A stretch of DNA of 64,000 bases from Gluconobacter roseus NBRC 3990 (GTDB lineage: Bacteria > Pseudomonadota > Alphaproteobacteria > Acetobacterales > Acetobacteraceae): contig NZ_BJLY01000004.1 in assembly GCF_006538885.1 (NCBI RefSeq), forward strand, positions 124,001 to 188,000, written 5' to 3'. Made by a program: the position numbers and the translations under genes. Of this stretch, positions 1 through 7,795 are shown in pieces (within the stretch, counting starts at the first letter, position 1; every line of letters begins with the position of its first letter). The notes under the pieces were generated by a model that saw only the letters and a list, made by a program, of their open reading frames with translations, made no database searches and had not been told where the DNA came from.

Positions 1-7
1 TTCCTGT

Positions 8-409
8 TCAGCCGAGCTTTTCCTTAGGGCGTGCCGCCTTTTCGGCGATGCCACTCGTGCCTTCGCGACGCTTGAGTTCCGTCCAGACGTCTTCGGGAGA
101 GACACCGGCGTCAACCCACATGACGATCAGGTGGTACAGCACGTCTGCGCTTTCGCCGATCAGTTCCTTGCGGTTGCCGTTGACAGCCTCAATCAGACAT
201 TCGACGGCTTCCTCGCCGAATTTCTGGGCAATCTTGTTGCGGCCACGGGCCATCAGGCGTGCGGAGTGACTGAGGGACGGGTCGGTGCCGCGACGGGACT
301 GGACCGTGTCATACAGGCGCTGAAGCACCAGTTCCTGCTGAAGATCGGACTTCTTGTCGTCCTGCTGCTTCGAAGGCTTCGGGGCCGGTTTGGTGGCGGG
401 TTTTCCCAT
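8..409 (-). CDS. hisE: Phosphoribosyl-ATP pyrophosphohydrolase HisE
   Basis: Second step of histidine biosynthesis: hydrolyses phosphoribosyl-ATP to phosphoribosyl-AMP and PPi in the cytoplasm. The MazG-like helical core is visible, with the acidic motifs [10 protein letters not shown] and ESADVLYHL that bind metal. I start at the ATG at 407-409, which has GGAGAG eight bases upstream; the reading frame stays open to a TTG at 424. The protein is 133 aa, longer than the usual ~105 because of a Lys/Pro-rich N-terminal extension ([13 protein letters not shown]). It is the last recognisable gene of the minus-strand his operon, directly after hisF. The window ends 7 bases beyond its stop. Confidence 0.93.
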   Translation of the reverse strand: MGKPATKPAPKPSKQQDDKKSDLQQELVLQRLYDTVQSRRGTDPSLSHSARLMARGRNKIAQKFGEEAVECLIEAVNGNRKELIGESADVLYHLIVMWVDAGVSPEDVWTELKRREGTSGIAEKAARPKEKLG

Positions 410-413
410 GGTC

Positions 414-1175
414 TTACTCTCCAAGCCTGACCGGCAGTCCGGCCTTGTTCAGCGCGTTCTTGACTTCATCGATACGGAACTGGCCGAAGTGGAACACACT
501 TGCCGCCAGAAGGCCACTTGCGCCGACTTCTGCGCCTTCCACGAAATGCTGCAGTTCACCCACGCCACCCGAGGCGACAACCGGAACAGTCACAGCGCCG
601 CAGACGGCGCGAAGCAGATCCAGATCGAAGCCTGCACGCGTACCATCGCGGTCCATGCTGGTCAGCAGGATTTCGCCCGCTCCCAGATCCTGCATTTTCT
701 TGGCCCATTCCACGACGTCCAGACCCGTGGGTTCGCGGCCGCCCTTGGCATAGACTTCCCAGCCGCCCTTGCCGTCGGAACGGGCATCAATGGCGACAAC
801 GATGCACTGGCTGCCAAAGCGCTCGGAGGCTTCGCGGATCAGGCCGGGGTTTTTGATGGCAGCGGAATTGACGGCGCATTTATCTGCCCCGGCCAGAAGC
901 AGGCGGCGCATGTCTTCACAGGTGCGCACCCCACCGCCGACAGTCAGGGGCAGGCAGATGGCTTCGGCCGTACGGCGGACAACGTCTAGGATGGTATCCC
1001 GGTTTTCGACGCTGGCCGTAATGTCGAGGAAGGTGAGTTCGTCGGCACCGGCCGCATCGTAAAGCTTGGCCTGTTCGACCGGGTCGCCGGCATCGCGCAG
1101 GGAGACGAAATTCACCCCTTTGACGACGCGGCCGTCCTTGACGTCCAGACAGGGAATAACGCGGAGTTTCAGCAT
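414..1175 (-). CDS. hisF: Imidazole glycerol phosphate synthase, cyclase subunit HisF
   Basis: Cyclase half of IGP synthase. It uses ammonia made by HisH to convert PRFAR to imidazole glycerol phosphate and AICAR. The protein is a 253-aa TIM barrel of usual length with the catalytic aspartates in [14 protein letters not shown] (about residue 11) and [10 protein letters not shown] (about residue 130), plus the phosphate-binding loops VGGGVR and ASGGVG. Its ATG overlaps the end of the GNAT-HisA gene by 7 nt, so translation is probably coupled. AICAR released here is the substrate of PurH, encoded at 56.4 kb. Confidence 0.97.
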   Translation of the reverse strand: MLKLRVIPCLDVKDGRVVKGVNFVSLRDAGDPVEQAKLYDAAGADELTFLDITASVENRDTILDVVRRTAEAICLPLTVGGGVRTCEDMRRLLLAGADKCAVNSAAIKNPGLIREASERFGSQCIVVAIDARSDGKGGWEVYAKGGREPTGLDVVEWAKKMQDLGAGEILLTSMDRDGTRAGFDLDLLRAVCGAVTVPVVASGGVGELQHFVEGAEVGASGLLAASVFHFGQFRIDEVKNALNKAGLPVRLGE

Positions 1176-2521
1176 GAGCCGAGGACGTCCAGAGCGTCTT
1201 TGAGCTTGATACGGCCATCATACAGGGCACGGCCGACAATCGCACCGGAAATGCCCGGAACGTCGCGGGCCACATCGCGGAGCGCCTTGAGATGCTCCAG
1301 ACTGCCCACGCCACCACTGGCAATGACAGGGATGGAGAGGCGGCGTGCCATGTCTGCGGTCTGTTCAAGGTCCAGTCCGGCCAGCATGCCGTCCCTCGTG
1401 ATTTCGGTGAAAATCACAGCGGCCACACCGGCATCTTCCATGCGCAGGGCAAGGTCGTTGGCTTCCAGTTCGGACACTTCGGCCCAGCCTTCGGTGGCGA
1501 CGCGGCCCTGTCGGGCATCGATGCCGGCGACGATGCGGCCCGGGAAAGCGCGGGCGGCCTGACGGACCAGTTCGGGGTCCTTGACGGCCACCGAGCCGAG
1601 AATGACACGCGAGACGCCTGCTTCGAGCCAGCGTTCAATGGCGGCCATGTCCCGGATGCCACCACCGAGCTGCACGGGCAGGTTCGTGGCTTTTACGATG
1701 GATTCAATGGCCGGAATATTGGTGGAACGCCCTGCAAAGGCGCCGTTCAGATCCACGACATGCAGATGTCGGCAGCCGGCTTCCGCGAACAGCTTGGCCT
1801 GTGCTCCGGGATCATCGGAATAATGAGTGGCGTCTTCCATTTCCCCGCGACGTAGACGGACGCAGGCGCCGTCCTTGAGATCGATGGCCGGGTAGAGTGT
1901 CAGGCCGTGAGCCGGGGGAGCAGTGTTGGTCATCGTGTCTGAAGCCGCGCTGCTGGTGTCAGGCATGGCGATGCTGGACTGCCAGCGGGCGGCCTCGTTC
2001 TCGTTTGCCAGAAGTTTCGAGAGAAAAAGTCCGCGCACCGTTTGCCCTCCGATCCGTGCATAATAGGGATGGGTCCCCCAGTGTTCGAAACCGAACGACC
2101 GGAACAGCCCGATAGCGGCGACATGCGTTTCGCGGATGTCGCAGTTTACAACCTTGCAGCCAATGGCCTTTGCGCCCTTGAGCATGGCTTCCAGCAGCGC
2201 GCGTCCCAGACCGCGACCGCGGGCATAGGGGGCCACGAAGAAGCCTGTCAGATTGGCGGTGGCGGCATGGGCTTCATAGCTGGAGGGCGGCCGGACAAGC
2301 TGGCCCGCGCCACAGATCACACCATTCTCACGCACCACATAAAAGCTGCGTTCCGGCACCAGCAGCAGGCCTTCGAAATAGCGGGCCAGAGCCTGATGGC
2401 CGGGAGGCTGAAGCCAGCCAAAGCCGCCGCCGTCCAGAATGCCAGCGGACGTGGCCTCGATCAGCGCGTCCAGATCTTCGGGCGAAAGCGGCGAGAGGAC
2501 GCGTTCACAGGTGATGGTCAT
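1169..2521 (-). CDS. hisA: GNAT N-acetyltransferase fused to HisA isomerase
   Basis: One uninterrupted frame encodes two enzymes. Residues ~1-180 form a GNAT acetyltransferase with the acetyl-CoA loop RGRGLGRAL at about 100-110. Residues ~205-450 form HisA (ProFAR isomerase), a TIM barrel starting [10 protein letters not shown] with the catalytic Asp in AIDLKDG, the loop LGGGIRD and the motif FTEITRDGM. The ATG at 2519-2521 overlaps the hisH stop as ATGA; a GTG lies three codons upstream. Possible internal HisA starts are ATG at 1966 and 1933, but neither has a visible Shine-Dalgarno sequence, which favours a true fusion over two products. The substrate of the GNAT half is unknown. Confidence 0.9.
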   Translation of the reverse strand: MTITCERVLSPLSPEDLDALIEATSAGILDGGGFGWLQPPGHQALARYFEGLLLVPERSFYVVRENGVICGAGQLVRPPSSYEAHAATANLTGFFVAPYARGRGLGRALLEAMLKGAKAIGCKVVNCDIRETHVAAIGLFRSFGFEHWGTHPYYARIGGQTVRGLFLSKLLANENEAARWQSSIAMPDTSSAASDTMTNTAPPAHGLTLYPAIDLKDGACVRLRRGEMEDATHYSDDPGAQAKLFAEAGCRHLHVVDLNGAFAGRSTNIPAIESIVKATNLPVQLGGGIRDMAAIERWLEAGVSRVILGSVAVKDPELVRQAARAFPGRIVAGIDARQGRVATEGWAEVSELEANDLALRMEDAGVAAVIFTEITRDGMLAGLDLEQTADMARRLSIPVIASGGVGSLEHLKALRDVARDVPGISGAIVGRALYDGRIKLKDALDVLGSC

Positions 2522-3156
2522 GAGGTCCACCGCAGGAAATTGCCGAGGATCGTCAGACCGACATCCTGGCTCTTTTCAACGTGGAACTGCGTGCCGCAGC
2601 GGTTGCCGCGCGCGACGATGGCCGGAACCTGCGTGCCATACTGCGCCGTTGCGACCAGATCGCTCTCCGCACCATCATGCAGGGCATAGGAATGGACGAA
2701 ATAGCCGTGATTACCGGGCGTGAGGCCATCCGTCAGCAGATGCGCGCCGGGCGTGAAGTCCAGCGTGTTCCAGCCCATATGTGGCAGGCGCAGCCCGGCA
2801 TTTGCGGCCTCGTCCATGCGGCGGATATTGCCGGAAATCCAGCCCAGACCTTCGGTGCGGCCATGTTCGAGGCCGTATTCGCACATAAGCTGCATGCCGA
2901 CGCAGATGCCGAGAAACGGTGTGCCATTGGCAGTGGCGGTTTCGAGCATGTTGCGCAGTTCGGGGCCAAGGCCCTGTGCGCAATCGGCGAAAGCACCCTG
3001 TCCGGGAAGGATCAGGCGGTCTGCATTCAGGATGTCGGTCGCGTCGCGGGAGATGATGACGTCGGCCTCAATCCCCTTGCGGATTGAGGCCTTGCGGGCT
3101 GCCTGTGCGGCCGAGGCGAGATTTCCGCCATTGTAGTCAATTACGACGACGCGCAT
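2518..3156 (-). CDS. hisH: Imidazole glycerol phosphate synthase, glutaminase subunit HisH
   Basis: Class I glutamine amidotransferase that supplies ammonia to HisF. The start is the ATG at 3154-3156, giving MRVVVIDYNGGN, the usual HisH N terminus; the open frame extends 44 codons further upstream without family similarity. The protein is 212 aa. The nucleophile Cys lies in LGICVGMQLM and the catalytic His/Glu in QFHVEKSQ near the C terminus. Its stop overlaps the next start as ATGA, and its start lies inside the 3' end of the DUF2628 gene (16-nt overlap), so the genes are tightly packed. Confidence 0.95.
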   Translation of the reverse strand: MRVVVIDYNGGNLASAAQAARKASIRKGIEADVIISRDATDILNADRLILPGQGAFADCAQGLGPELRNMLETATANGTPFLGICVGMQLMCEYGLEHGRTEGLGWISGNIRRMDEAANAGLRLPHMGWNTLDFTPGAHLLTDGLTPGNHGYFVHSYALHDGAESDLVATAQYGTQVPAIVARGNRCGTQFHVEKSQDVGLTILGNFLRWTS

Positions 3157-3545
3157 GGAAACTCCGGAGATGTGCTGCCGTAAGGGGCGGCGTAGTGCTG
3201 CTGGTCCATCCAGCGCAAAAGCGCGATGTCCCGGCTGGGGGCTGCGATCGGCGTGCCGGTAACGCGGCCGTTCAGGCGCTGTTCCCACAGGCGGATCTCA
3301 GCCGTGAAGCTGGCGAGAACGGCATGAATGGCCACGATCAGGTCAAGCCGGGACCAGAAACCCATGAAAACATGCAGCGTGATCATGGTGGCGGCTGCGG
3401 CCAGCAGGGCGGAAATCCATGCGCCGTAGGTCAGAAGGCCGAACCAGCCGAAGAACAGGACGCGCCATGAAAACCCGTCCTGCACCATGACAGGCATCTG
3501 AGGTCCGGCGGCGTCCGGTTTCGTGCAGGGAATATAAAGCTTCAC
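3141..3545 (-). CDS. DUF2628-like small membrane protein in the his operon
   Basis: A 134-aa protein of unknown function. It resembles the DUF2628 family of short membrane proteins: N-terminal MKLYIPC, then hydrophobic stretches around FSWRVLFFGWFGLLTYG and ALLAAAATMITLHVFMGF. I start at the GTG at 3543-3545, which overlaps the hisB stop as GTGA. The longer open frame upstream runs through hisB in another register and is not convincing. The 3' end overlaps the hisH start by 16 nt, so the gene must be co-transcribed with the his genes. No enzymatic role in histidine synthesis is evident. Confidence 0.78.
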   Translation of the reverse strand: MKLYIPCTKPDAAGPQMPVMVQDGFSWRVLFFGWFGLLTYGAWISALLAAAATMITLHVFMGFWSRLDLIVAIHAVLASFTAEIRLWEQRLNGRVTGTPIAAPSRDIALLRWMDQQHYAAPYGSTSPEFPCASS

Positions 3546-4138
3546 AGCACGCCTTTGGTGGAGGGAATGGTGCCAGCCGAGCGGGGATCGTACGAAACAG
3601 CGACCTTGAGGGCGCGGGCAACGGCTTTGAATCCGCTTTCGGCGATGTGGTGGGCGTTGGTGCCCGCCTTGCAAGTCAGGTGCAGGGCGATATGGGCGGA
3701 CATGGCGAAGGCCCGGAAGAACTCTTCAAACAGCTCCGTGTCCATCGTACCGATCTTCTCGCGCGGGAAGACGACGTTCCATGCAAGATAGGGGCGGCCG
3801 GAAATATCAACGACCGCTTCGCACAGGGCTTCGTCCAGCGGCACCAGGGCATGGCCGAAACGCTCAATGCCGCGCTTGTCGCCAATGGCCTGACGGAAGG
3901 CCTGCCCGAAGACGATGCCGACATCCTCGACCGTATGATGGCCGTCAATATGCAGGTCGCCCTTGGCTTTCAGCTCAAGATCGAAGCCGCCATGCTTGGC
4001 CAGTGCCGTCAGCATGTGGTCGAAGAAACCGATGCCGCTGTCCACGTCGGAGCGGCCCTGGCCGTCGAGCGTGAGGGCAAGGGTGATGTCGGTTTCGCTG
4101 GTGGCGCGATGCAGGCGGGCGTGGCGGCTTTCGTTCAT
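3542..4138 (-). CDS. hisB: Imidazoleglycerol-phosphate dehydratase HisB
   Basis: Removes water from IGP to give imidazole acetol phosphate, step 6 of histidine synthesis. It is the monofunctional form (198 aa) without a phosphatase domain. The two metal-binding repeats are clear: HIDGHHTVEDVG and NAHHIAESGFKA, the Mn-binding His/Glu clusters. The ATG at 4136-4138 has AGGAAGAAC just upstream. It is the first gene of the minus-strand his operon. The ~200 bp up to the divergent nitroreductase gene should hold the his promoter; I see no obvious His-codon attenuator peptide there. Confidence 0.97.
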   Translation of the reverse strand: MNESRHARLHRATSETDITLALTLDGQGRSDVDSGIGFFDHMLTALAKHGGFDLELKAKGDLHIDGHHTVEDVGIVFGQAFRQAIGDKRGIERFGHALVPLDEALCEAVVDISGRPYLAWNVVFPREKIGTMDTELFEEFFRAFAMSAHIALHLTCKAGTNAHHIAESGFKAVARALKVAVSYDPRSAGTIPSTKGVL

Positions 4139-4337
4139 GTTCTTCCTGCTACACCAGCATGAGGCGGATTTCCACGCTCTCCGTGGGGGCGGAAGCGTAA
4201 AACCCGATTATGAGCGCCTTCTTTGTCCGAACCATCCTCGCGGAATGAGGGGCAACCAAGCCTCACTGTGCCTTGATCGGAAGGACTCTGGAAATTGCCC
4301 TTGGCGGGGCGGGGAGATCGGGCCATATTTCTTCATT

Positions 4338-4940
4338 ATGGCACATCATCATTCCCCCCTCGACGTCCTTCTCTCCCGCGCCTCGACGGACCATCTCGTC
4401 GAGCCTCCGCCGAAGGGGGATGAACTGCGAACCATTCTGTCCGCTGGCCTGCGTGCGCCGGATCACGGGAAGATGCGGCCTTGGCGCTATACCGTCATCA
4501 AGGGCAAGCACCGTGAGGCCTTTGCCGATCTCGTGGTGGAAGCCATGGGGCGGCAGGAGCCCGATGCTCCTGCAGCGAAGAAGACCAAGCGCCATCACCG
4601 CTTTGCCAACATGCCGATGATCATCGCACTCGGCATGCATCTGCAGCCGGAAGGCAAGATCCCCGTCATCGAGCAGGAAATGGCTGTGGCGGCAGGAGCA
4701 ATGAACGTCCTGAATGCGCTGCATGCGACCGGATTCGGCGGGATGTGGGTAACGGGCCCGTTCTGTGAAGATCGCGCACTGCTTGAAGCGCTGGGTCTGC
4801 CCGAGCCCCATCGTCTGGCCGGTTTCCTGTTTGTAGGCACACCGGCAAAGCATTCGGATGAGCGCAAGCGCCCCGACATCGACGATTACATGGCCATCTG
4901 GAAGGGAGACGCCATCAAGTTCCCCGCGGATGCCGGCTGA
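4338..4940 (+). CDS. Nitroreductase family protein (YdjA-like)
   Basis: FMN-dependent nitroreductase-fold oxidoreductase of 200 aa. The start is the ATG at 4338 (MAHHHSPLDVLLSR); the open frame continues upstream into the his promoter region but has no family similarity there. Features include the N-terminal L-x-R-x-S segment, RAPDHGKMRPWR that binds the FMN phosphate, and the C-terminal GFGGMWVTG and GFLFVGTPA. The short single-domain form matches E. coli YdjA rather than NfsA/NfsB. The natural substrate is unknown. The next gene starts 4 nt after its stop, so the two are probably one transcript. Confidence 0.85.
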   Translation: MAHHHSPLDVLLSRASTDHLVEPPPKGDELRTILSAGLRAPDHGKMRPWRYTVIKGKHREAFADLVVEAMGRQEPDAPAAKKTKRHHRFANMPMIIALGMHLQPEGKIPVIEQEMAVAAGAMNVLNALHATGFGGMWVTGPFCEDRALLEALGLPEPHRLAGFLFVGTPAKHSDERKRPDIDDYMAIWKGDAIKFPADAG

Positions 4941-4944
4941 TCCG

Positions 4945-6129
4945 ATGCGTTACGACGTCATTGTTGCCGGTGGTGGCCCGGTTGGTCTTGCCTGTGCCAT
5001 TTCGCTTGGGCGTGACGGGCGCAGGGTCTGCGTTGTCGAGCGGTCGCCAGTGGATGTGCTGGCCGATCCACCCTTTGACGGCCGGGAAATCGCGCTGACG
5101 CATCATGCGTCGGAATGGCTCAAGGCGATCGGCGCCTGGGAAGAAATCCCCTCGGGCAGCATCTGTCCGATGTACACGGCCCGCATTGAAACAGGAAAGA
5201 CCGGCAGTCCGCCGCTTCTGTTCGATGCCCCGTCTGATGGACCTGATGCGCTGGGACATATGGTGGCAAACCATCTGATCCGGCGTGCCCTGTATCGTGT
5301 GGCTGCCCGGACGCCGGGCGTGGATATCCGGGCCGGAGAGAGCATTGCCAGTTCGTGGCATGATGCGCGCTCTGCGGGTGTGGTACTGGCCAATGGTGAG
5401 CGTATTGAAGCGGATCTACTGGTTGCAGCGGACGGGCGTTTTTCGCGTCTGCGGGCCGAAGCCGGGATTGGCGCGATCGTTCATGATTTCCAGCGCAACA
5501 TCATGGTCTGCCGCATGCGGCATCCGGAATCCCATGCGAATACCGCGCTCCAGTGGTTTGACGAAGGGCAGACGATTGCCCTTCTGCCGGTTGCTCCCGA
5601 TGAGCGTCCGGGATCGTGCTCTTCGCTCGTCCTGACGCTGGAGCCGGATGAAATCGCCCGTCTCAAGGCGCTTGATGGCAAGGCGTTCAGTGAAGACATC
5701 ACGGCCCGGACACAGGGGCGAATGGGACAGATGACGCTTGAGAGCGCACGCTGCGTTTATCCGCTCAAGGCGGTCTATGCGCATCGTTTCCATGCCCCGC
5801 GTCTGGCGCTGATCGGCGATGCAGCCGTGGGGATGCATCCGATCACGGCGCATGGGTTCAATCTGGGCCTCAAGGGACAGGAAACCTTGGCGCGCGCGAT
5901 TGCGGACGGGCCGGGGGATGCGGGTGATCCGTCCGTGCTGGCGCGTTTCGAGCGGACACATCGTTTGGCAACGGCCCCGCTCTTTGCCGCAACCAATGCG
6001 ATTGCAACGGTTTATACCCGTGATGAGCCACCATTCCTGATGGCACGGCGGGCCGGACTGGCAGTTGCCAACCGTCTTCTGCCATTCAAGGCGGCGGTGA
6101 CGAACATGCTGATGGATCGCCACGGCTGA
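4945..6129 (+). CDS. FAD-dependent hydroxylase, UbiH/UbiF/UbiM family
   Basis: Class A flavoprotein monooxygenase of 394 aa, probably a ubiquinone-ring hydroxylase. The N terminus has the Rossmann motif VAGGGPVGLACAISL, followed by VVERSP. The second FAD motif reads GDAAVGMHPITAHGFNLGL, where typical UbiH has GDAAH...GQGLN; the HGFNLGL variant makes me think of UbiM-type enzymes, without proof. The start is the ATG at 4945; an in-frame ATG at 4930 would overlap the nitroreductase gene by 11 nt. Acetic acid bacteria depend on ubiquinone for their membrane dehydrogenases, so a quinone-biosynthetic role is plausible. Confidence 0.85.
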   Translation: MRYDVIVAGGGPVGLACAISLGRDGRRVCVVERSPVDVLADPPFDGREIALTHHASEWLKAIGAWEEIPSGSICPMYTARIETGKTGSPPLLFDAPSDGPDALGHMVANHLIRRALYRVAARTPGVDIRAGESIASSWHDARSAGVVLANGERIEADLLVAADGRFSRLRAEAGIGAIVHDFQRNIMVCRMRHPESHANTALQWFDEGQTIALLPVAPDERPGSCSSLVLTLEPDEIARLKALDGKAFSEDITARTQGRMGQMTLESARCVYPLKAVYAHRFHAPRLALIGDAAVGMHPITAHGFNLGLKGQETLARAIADGPGDAGDPSVLARFERTHRLATAPLFAATNAIATVYTRDEPPFLMARRAGLAVANRLLPFKAAVTNMLMDRHG

Positions 6130-6170
6130 CGCATCCGGCTGCGCTCTTTATGAGTTAGGAGATCACTCCC

Positions 6171-7184
6171 ATGAAAGCTTTCGGACACAGACGCGCAACC
6201 CGCATGGACGAGTCCGATGCGCTGGTCGAACTCGATATCCCGATCCCCGTTCCGGGGCCACGGGATGTCGTCGTGGAAATCCGGGCTGTCTCGGTCAATC
6301 CTGTGGATACGAAACTGCGGTCGATGGACCCGCCGGGCGATGAACCCCGCGTCCTTGGCTATGACGCCGTGGGCACGGTTGTTGCGACCGGTGGGCAGGT
6401 CCGGGGTTTCCGGGCCGGGGACCGCGTCTTTTACGCTGGCAGTGCGCAGCGGCAGGGAAGCGATGCGCGTTTTCAGGCCGTTGATGAGCGTCTGATTGCG
6501 CGCGCACCAAAGACCCTGTCCGACCCCGAAGCCGCTGCCTTGCCGCTGACAGCCCTGACAGCATGGGAGCTTCTGTTTGATCGGCTGGGCGTGCGGCTGG
6601 GTGACATGGAAAACCCGGAGGCCATCCTGATCATCGGCGGCGCCGGTGGTGTGGGCTCGATCCTCACGCAGATTGCGCGGCGCCTGACGGGGCTGACGGT
6701 CATTGCTACGGCGTCGCGTCCGGAGACGACGGACTGGTGCCGCGAGATGGGCGCGCATCATGTTATCGACCATCGCCGGCCGCTCGATCAGGAACTGGCA
6801 CGGATCGGGCTTCCGCAGGTGCGTTATGTTGCGGGTCTGACGGCATCTGGTGAGCACCGCGACGCGATTGTGCGGTCTCTGGCGCCTCAGGGGGCGCTGG
6901 CGCTGATTGATGATCCGGGCGAATTCGACATCATGCCGTTCAAGCGCAAGTCCCTGTCCGTGCACTGGGAATACATGTTCGCACGGCCGATGTTTGAAAC
7001 GCCGGACATGGCAGCGCAGGGAAAGATCCTGGGTCAGGTCGCATCGCTGGTGGAAGCCGGGCTTCTGAAAACGACGCTGCATGAGGTTCTGGGGCCGATC
7101 AACATTGCCAATCTGCGCCGGGCGCATGAGCTGCTCGAAAGCGGCAAGGGAATAGGAAAAGCCGTACTCTGCGGATTTGAATGA
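6171..7184 (+). CDS. Zinc-type alcohol dehydrogenase-like / quinone oxidoreductase (MDR)
   Basis: Medium-chain dehydrogenase/reductase of 337 aa. It has a GroES-like N-terminal part (VEIRAVSVNPVDTKLR, LGYDAVGTVVATG) and a nucleotide-binding Rossmann domain with IIGGAGGVGSILTQIAR. The cysteine/histidine cluster of the structural zinc site in true alcohol dehydrogenases is missing, so it is closer to NADPH:quinone oxidoreductases of the YogA type. The start ATG has TTAGGAGATC upstream. It lies 41 nt after the UbiH-like gene and may belong to the same unit. Substrate unknown. Confidence 0.85.
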   Translation: MKAFGHRRATRMDESDALVELDIPIPVPGPRDVVVEIRAVSVNPVDTKLRSMDPPGDEPRVLGYDAVGTVVATGGQVRGFRAGDRVFYAGSAQRQGSDARFQAVDERLIARAPKTLSDPEAAALPLTALTAWELLFDRLGVRLGDMENPEAILIIGGAGGVGSILTQIARRLTGLTVIATASRPETTDWCREMGAHHVIDHRRPLDQELARIGLPQVRYVAGLTASGEHRDAIVRSLAPQGALALIDDPGEFDIMPFKRKSLSVHWEYMFARPMFETPDMAAQGKILGQVASLVEAGLLKTTLHEVLGPINIANLRRAHELLESGKGIGKAVLCGFE

Positions 7185-7193
7185 AAGGCTGAG

Positions 7194-7219
7194 CTGACGG
7201 ATCAGGACTGATCCGTCAG
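7194..7219. terminator. Perfect hairpin between convergent genes
   Basis: An 11-bp perfect stem (CTGACGGATCA / TGATCCGTCAG) with the 4-nt loop GGAC lies between the convergent MDR gene and the HTH gene, overlapping the stop codon of the latter. There is no long T-run, so termination strength is uncertain. Confidence 0.55.
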
Positions 7220-7701
7220 TTGAAATGGGCCCGGAGCAGCGGGGTGGACGAGATGCACAGCATGATCAGTCCGAACAGCGCCATCACTTTGATGACGAAA
7301 AAGCAGGCATGCTGGCGGGCTTCTGCACCGGTGGCCAGCATCATGAACGGGTCCGGATCGGGAAAGCCGGTTCTGCTGCCGATCTGAACCAGCTCCAGCG
7401 CACGCTGACGGGATGCGGCTGCCTGCGCGCGACGGCGCGTCATTTCCGTGCCGGAAATGTCTGCTTTTTCGTGCAGGGCGGTAAGATAAAGCTCCAGATC
7501 CTCGCGACGATAGGCGATCTTGCCGTCCGGCGTCTGTGTGCGTGCGGGTCCCGTTCCGAGAAGTGACAGCAACTTCATCCTGCGTTCGGGCAGACCCAGA
7601 TGGACTGCCGCTTCTGCCATGGAAAGCGTCTTTGAACGGACGGGCAGGTGAAAGACCTGTCCGGCCGGCTTTTCTCCGGAAATATTTGTCGGGGACGGCA
7701 T
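7216..7701 (-). CDS. Unknown protein: MerR/excisionase-type HTH with C-terminal membrane anchor
   Basis: A 161-aa protein I cannot name. I start at the ATG at 7699-7701; the frame stays open upstream into the MscS gene. Residues ~27-75 (SMAEAAVHLGLPERRMKLL ... YRREDLELYL) look like the winged HTH of MerR/excisionase proteins, including the closing DLELYL helix. A basic helical segment (TRRRAQAAASRQR) follows. The last ~30 residues (CFFVIKVMALFGLIMLCIS) form one hydrophobic segment, suggesting a tail-anchored, membrane-bound DNA-binding protein. It is the only gene between MscS and the MDR gene on this strand. Confidence 0.6.
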   Translation of the reverse strand: MPSPTNISGEKPAGQVFHLPVRSKTLSMAEAAVHLGLPERRMKLLSLLGTGPARTQTPDGKIAYRREDLELYLTALHEKADISGTEMTRRRAQAAASRQRALELVQIGSRTGFPDPDPFMMLATGAEARQHACFFVIKVMALFGLIMLCISSTPLLRAHFN

Positions 7702-7795
7702 CGGTTCGGATCCTGGCCTCTCTGAACGGAATGACCTTAAGGCCACCCCGCCGGAAAATCGAGTATCGACTGGAGTCTCGGGAAGTATTTTCCGT

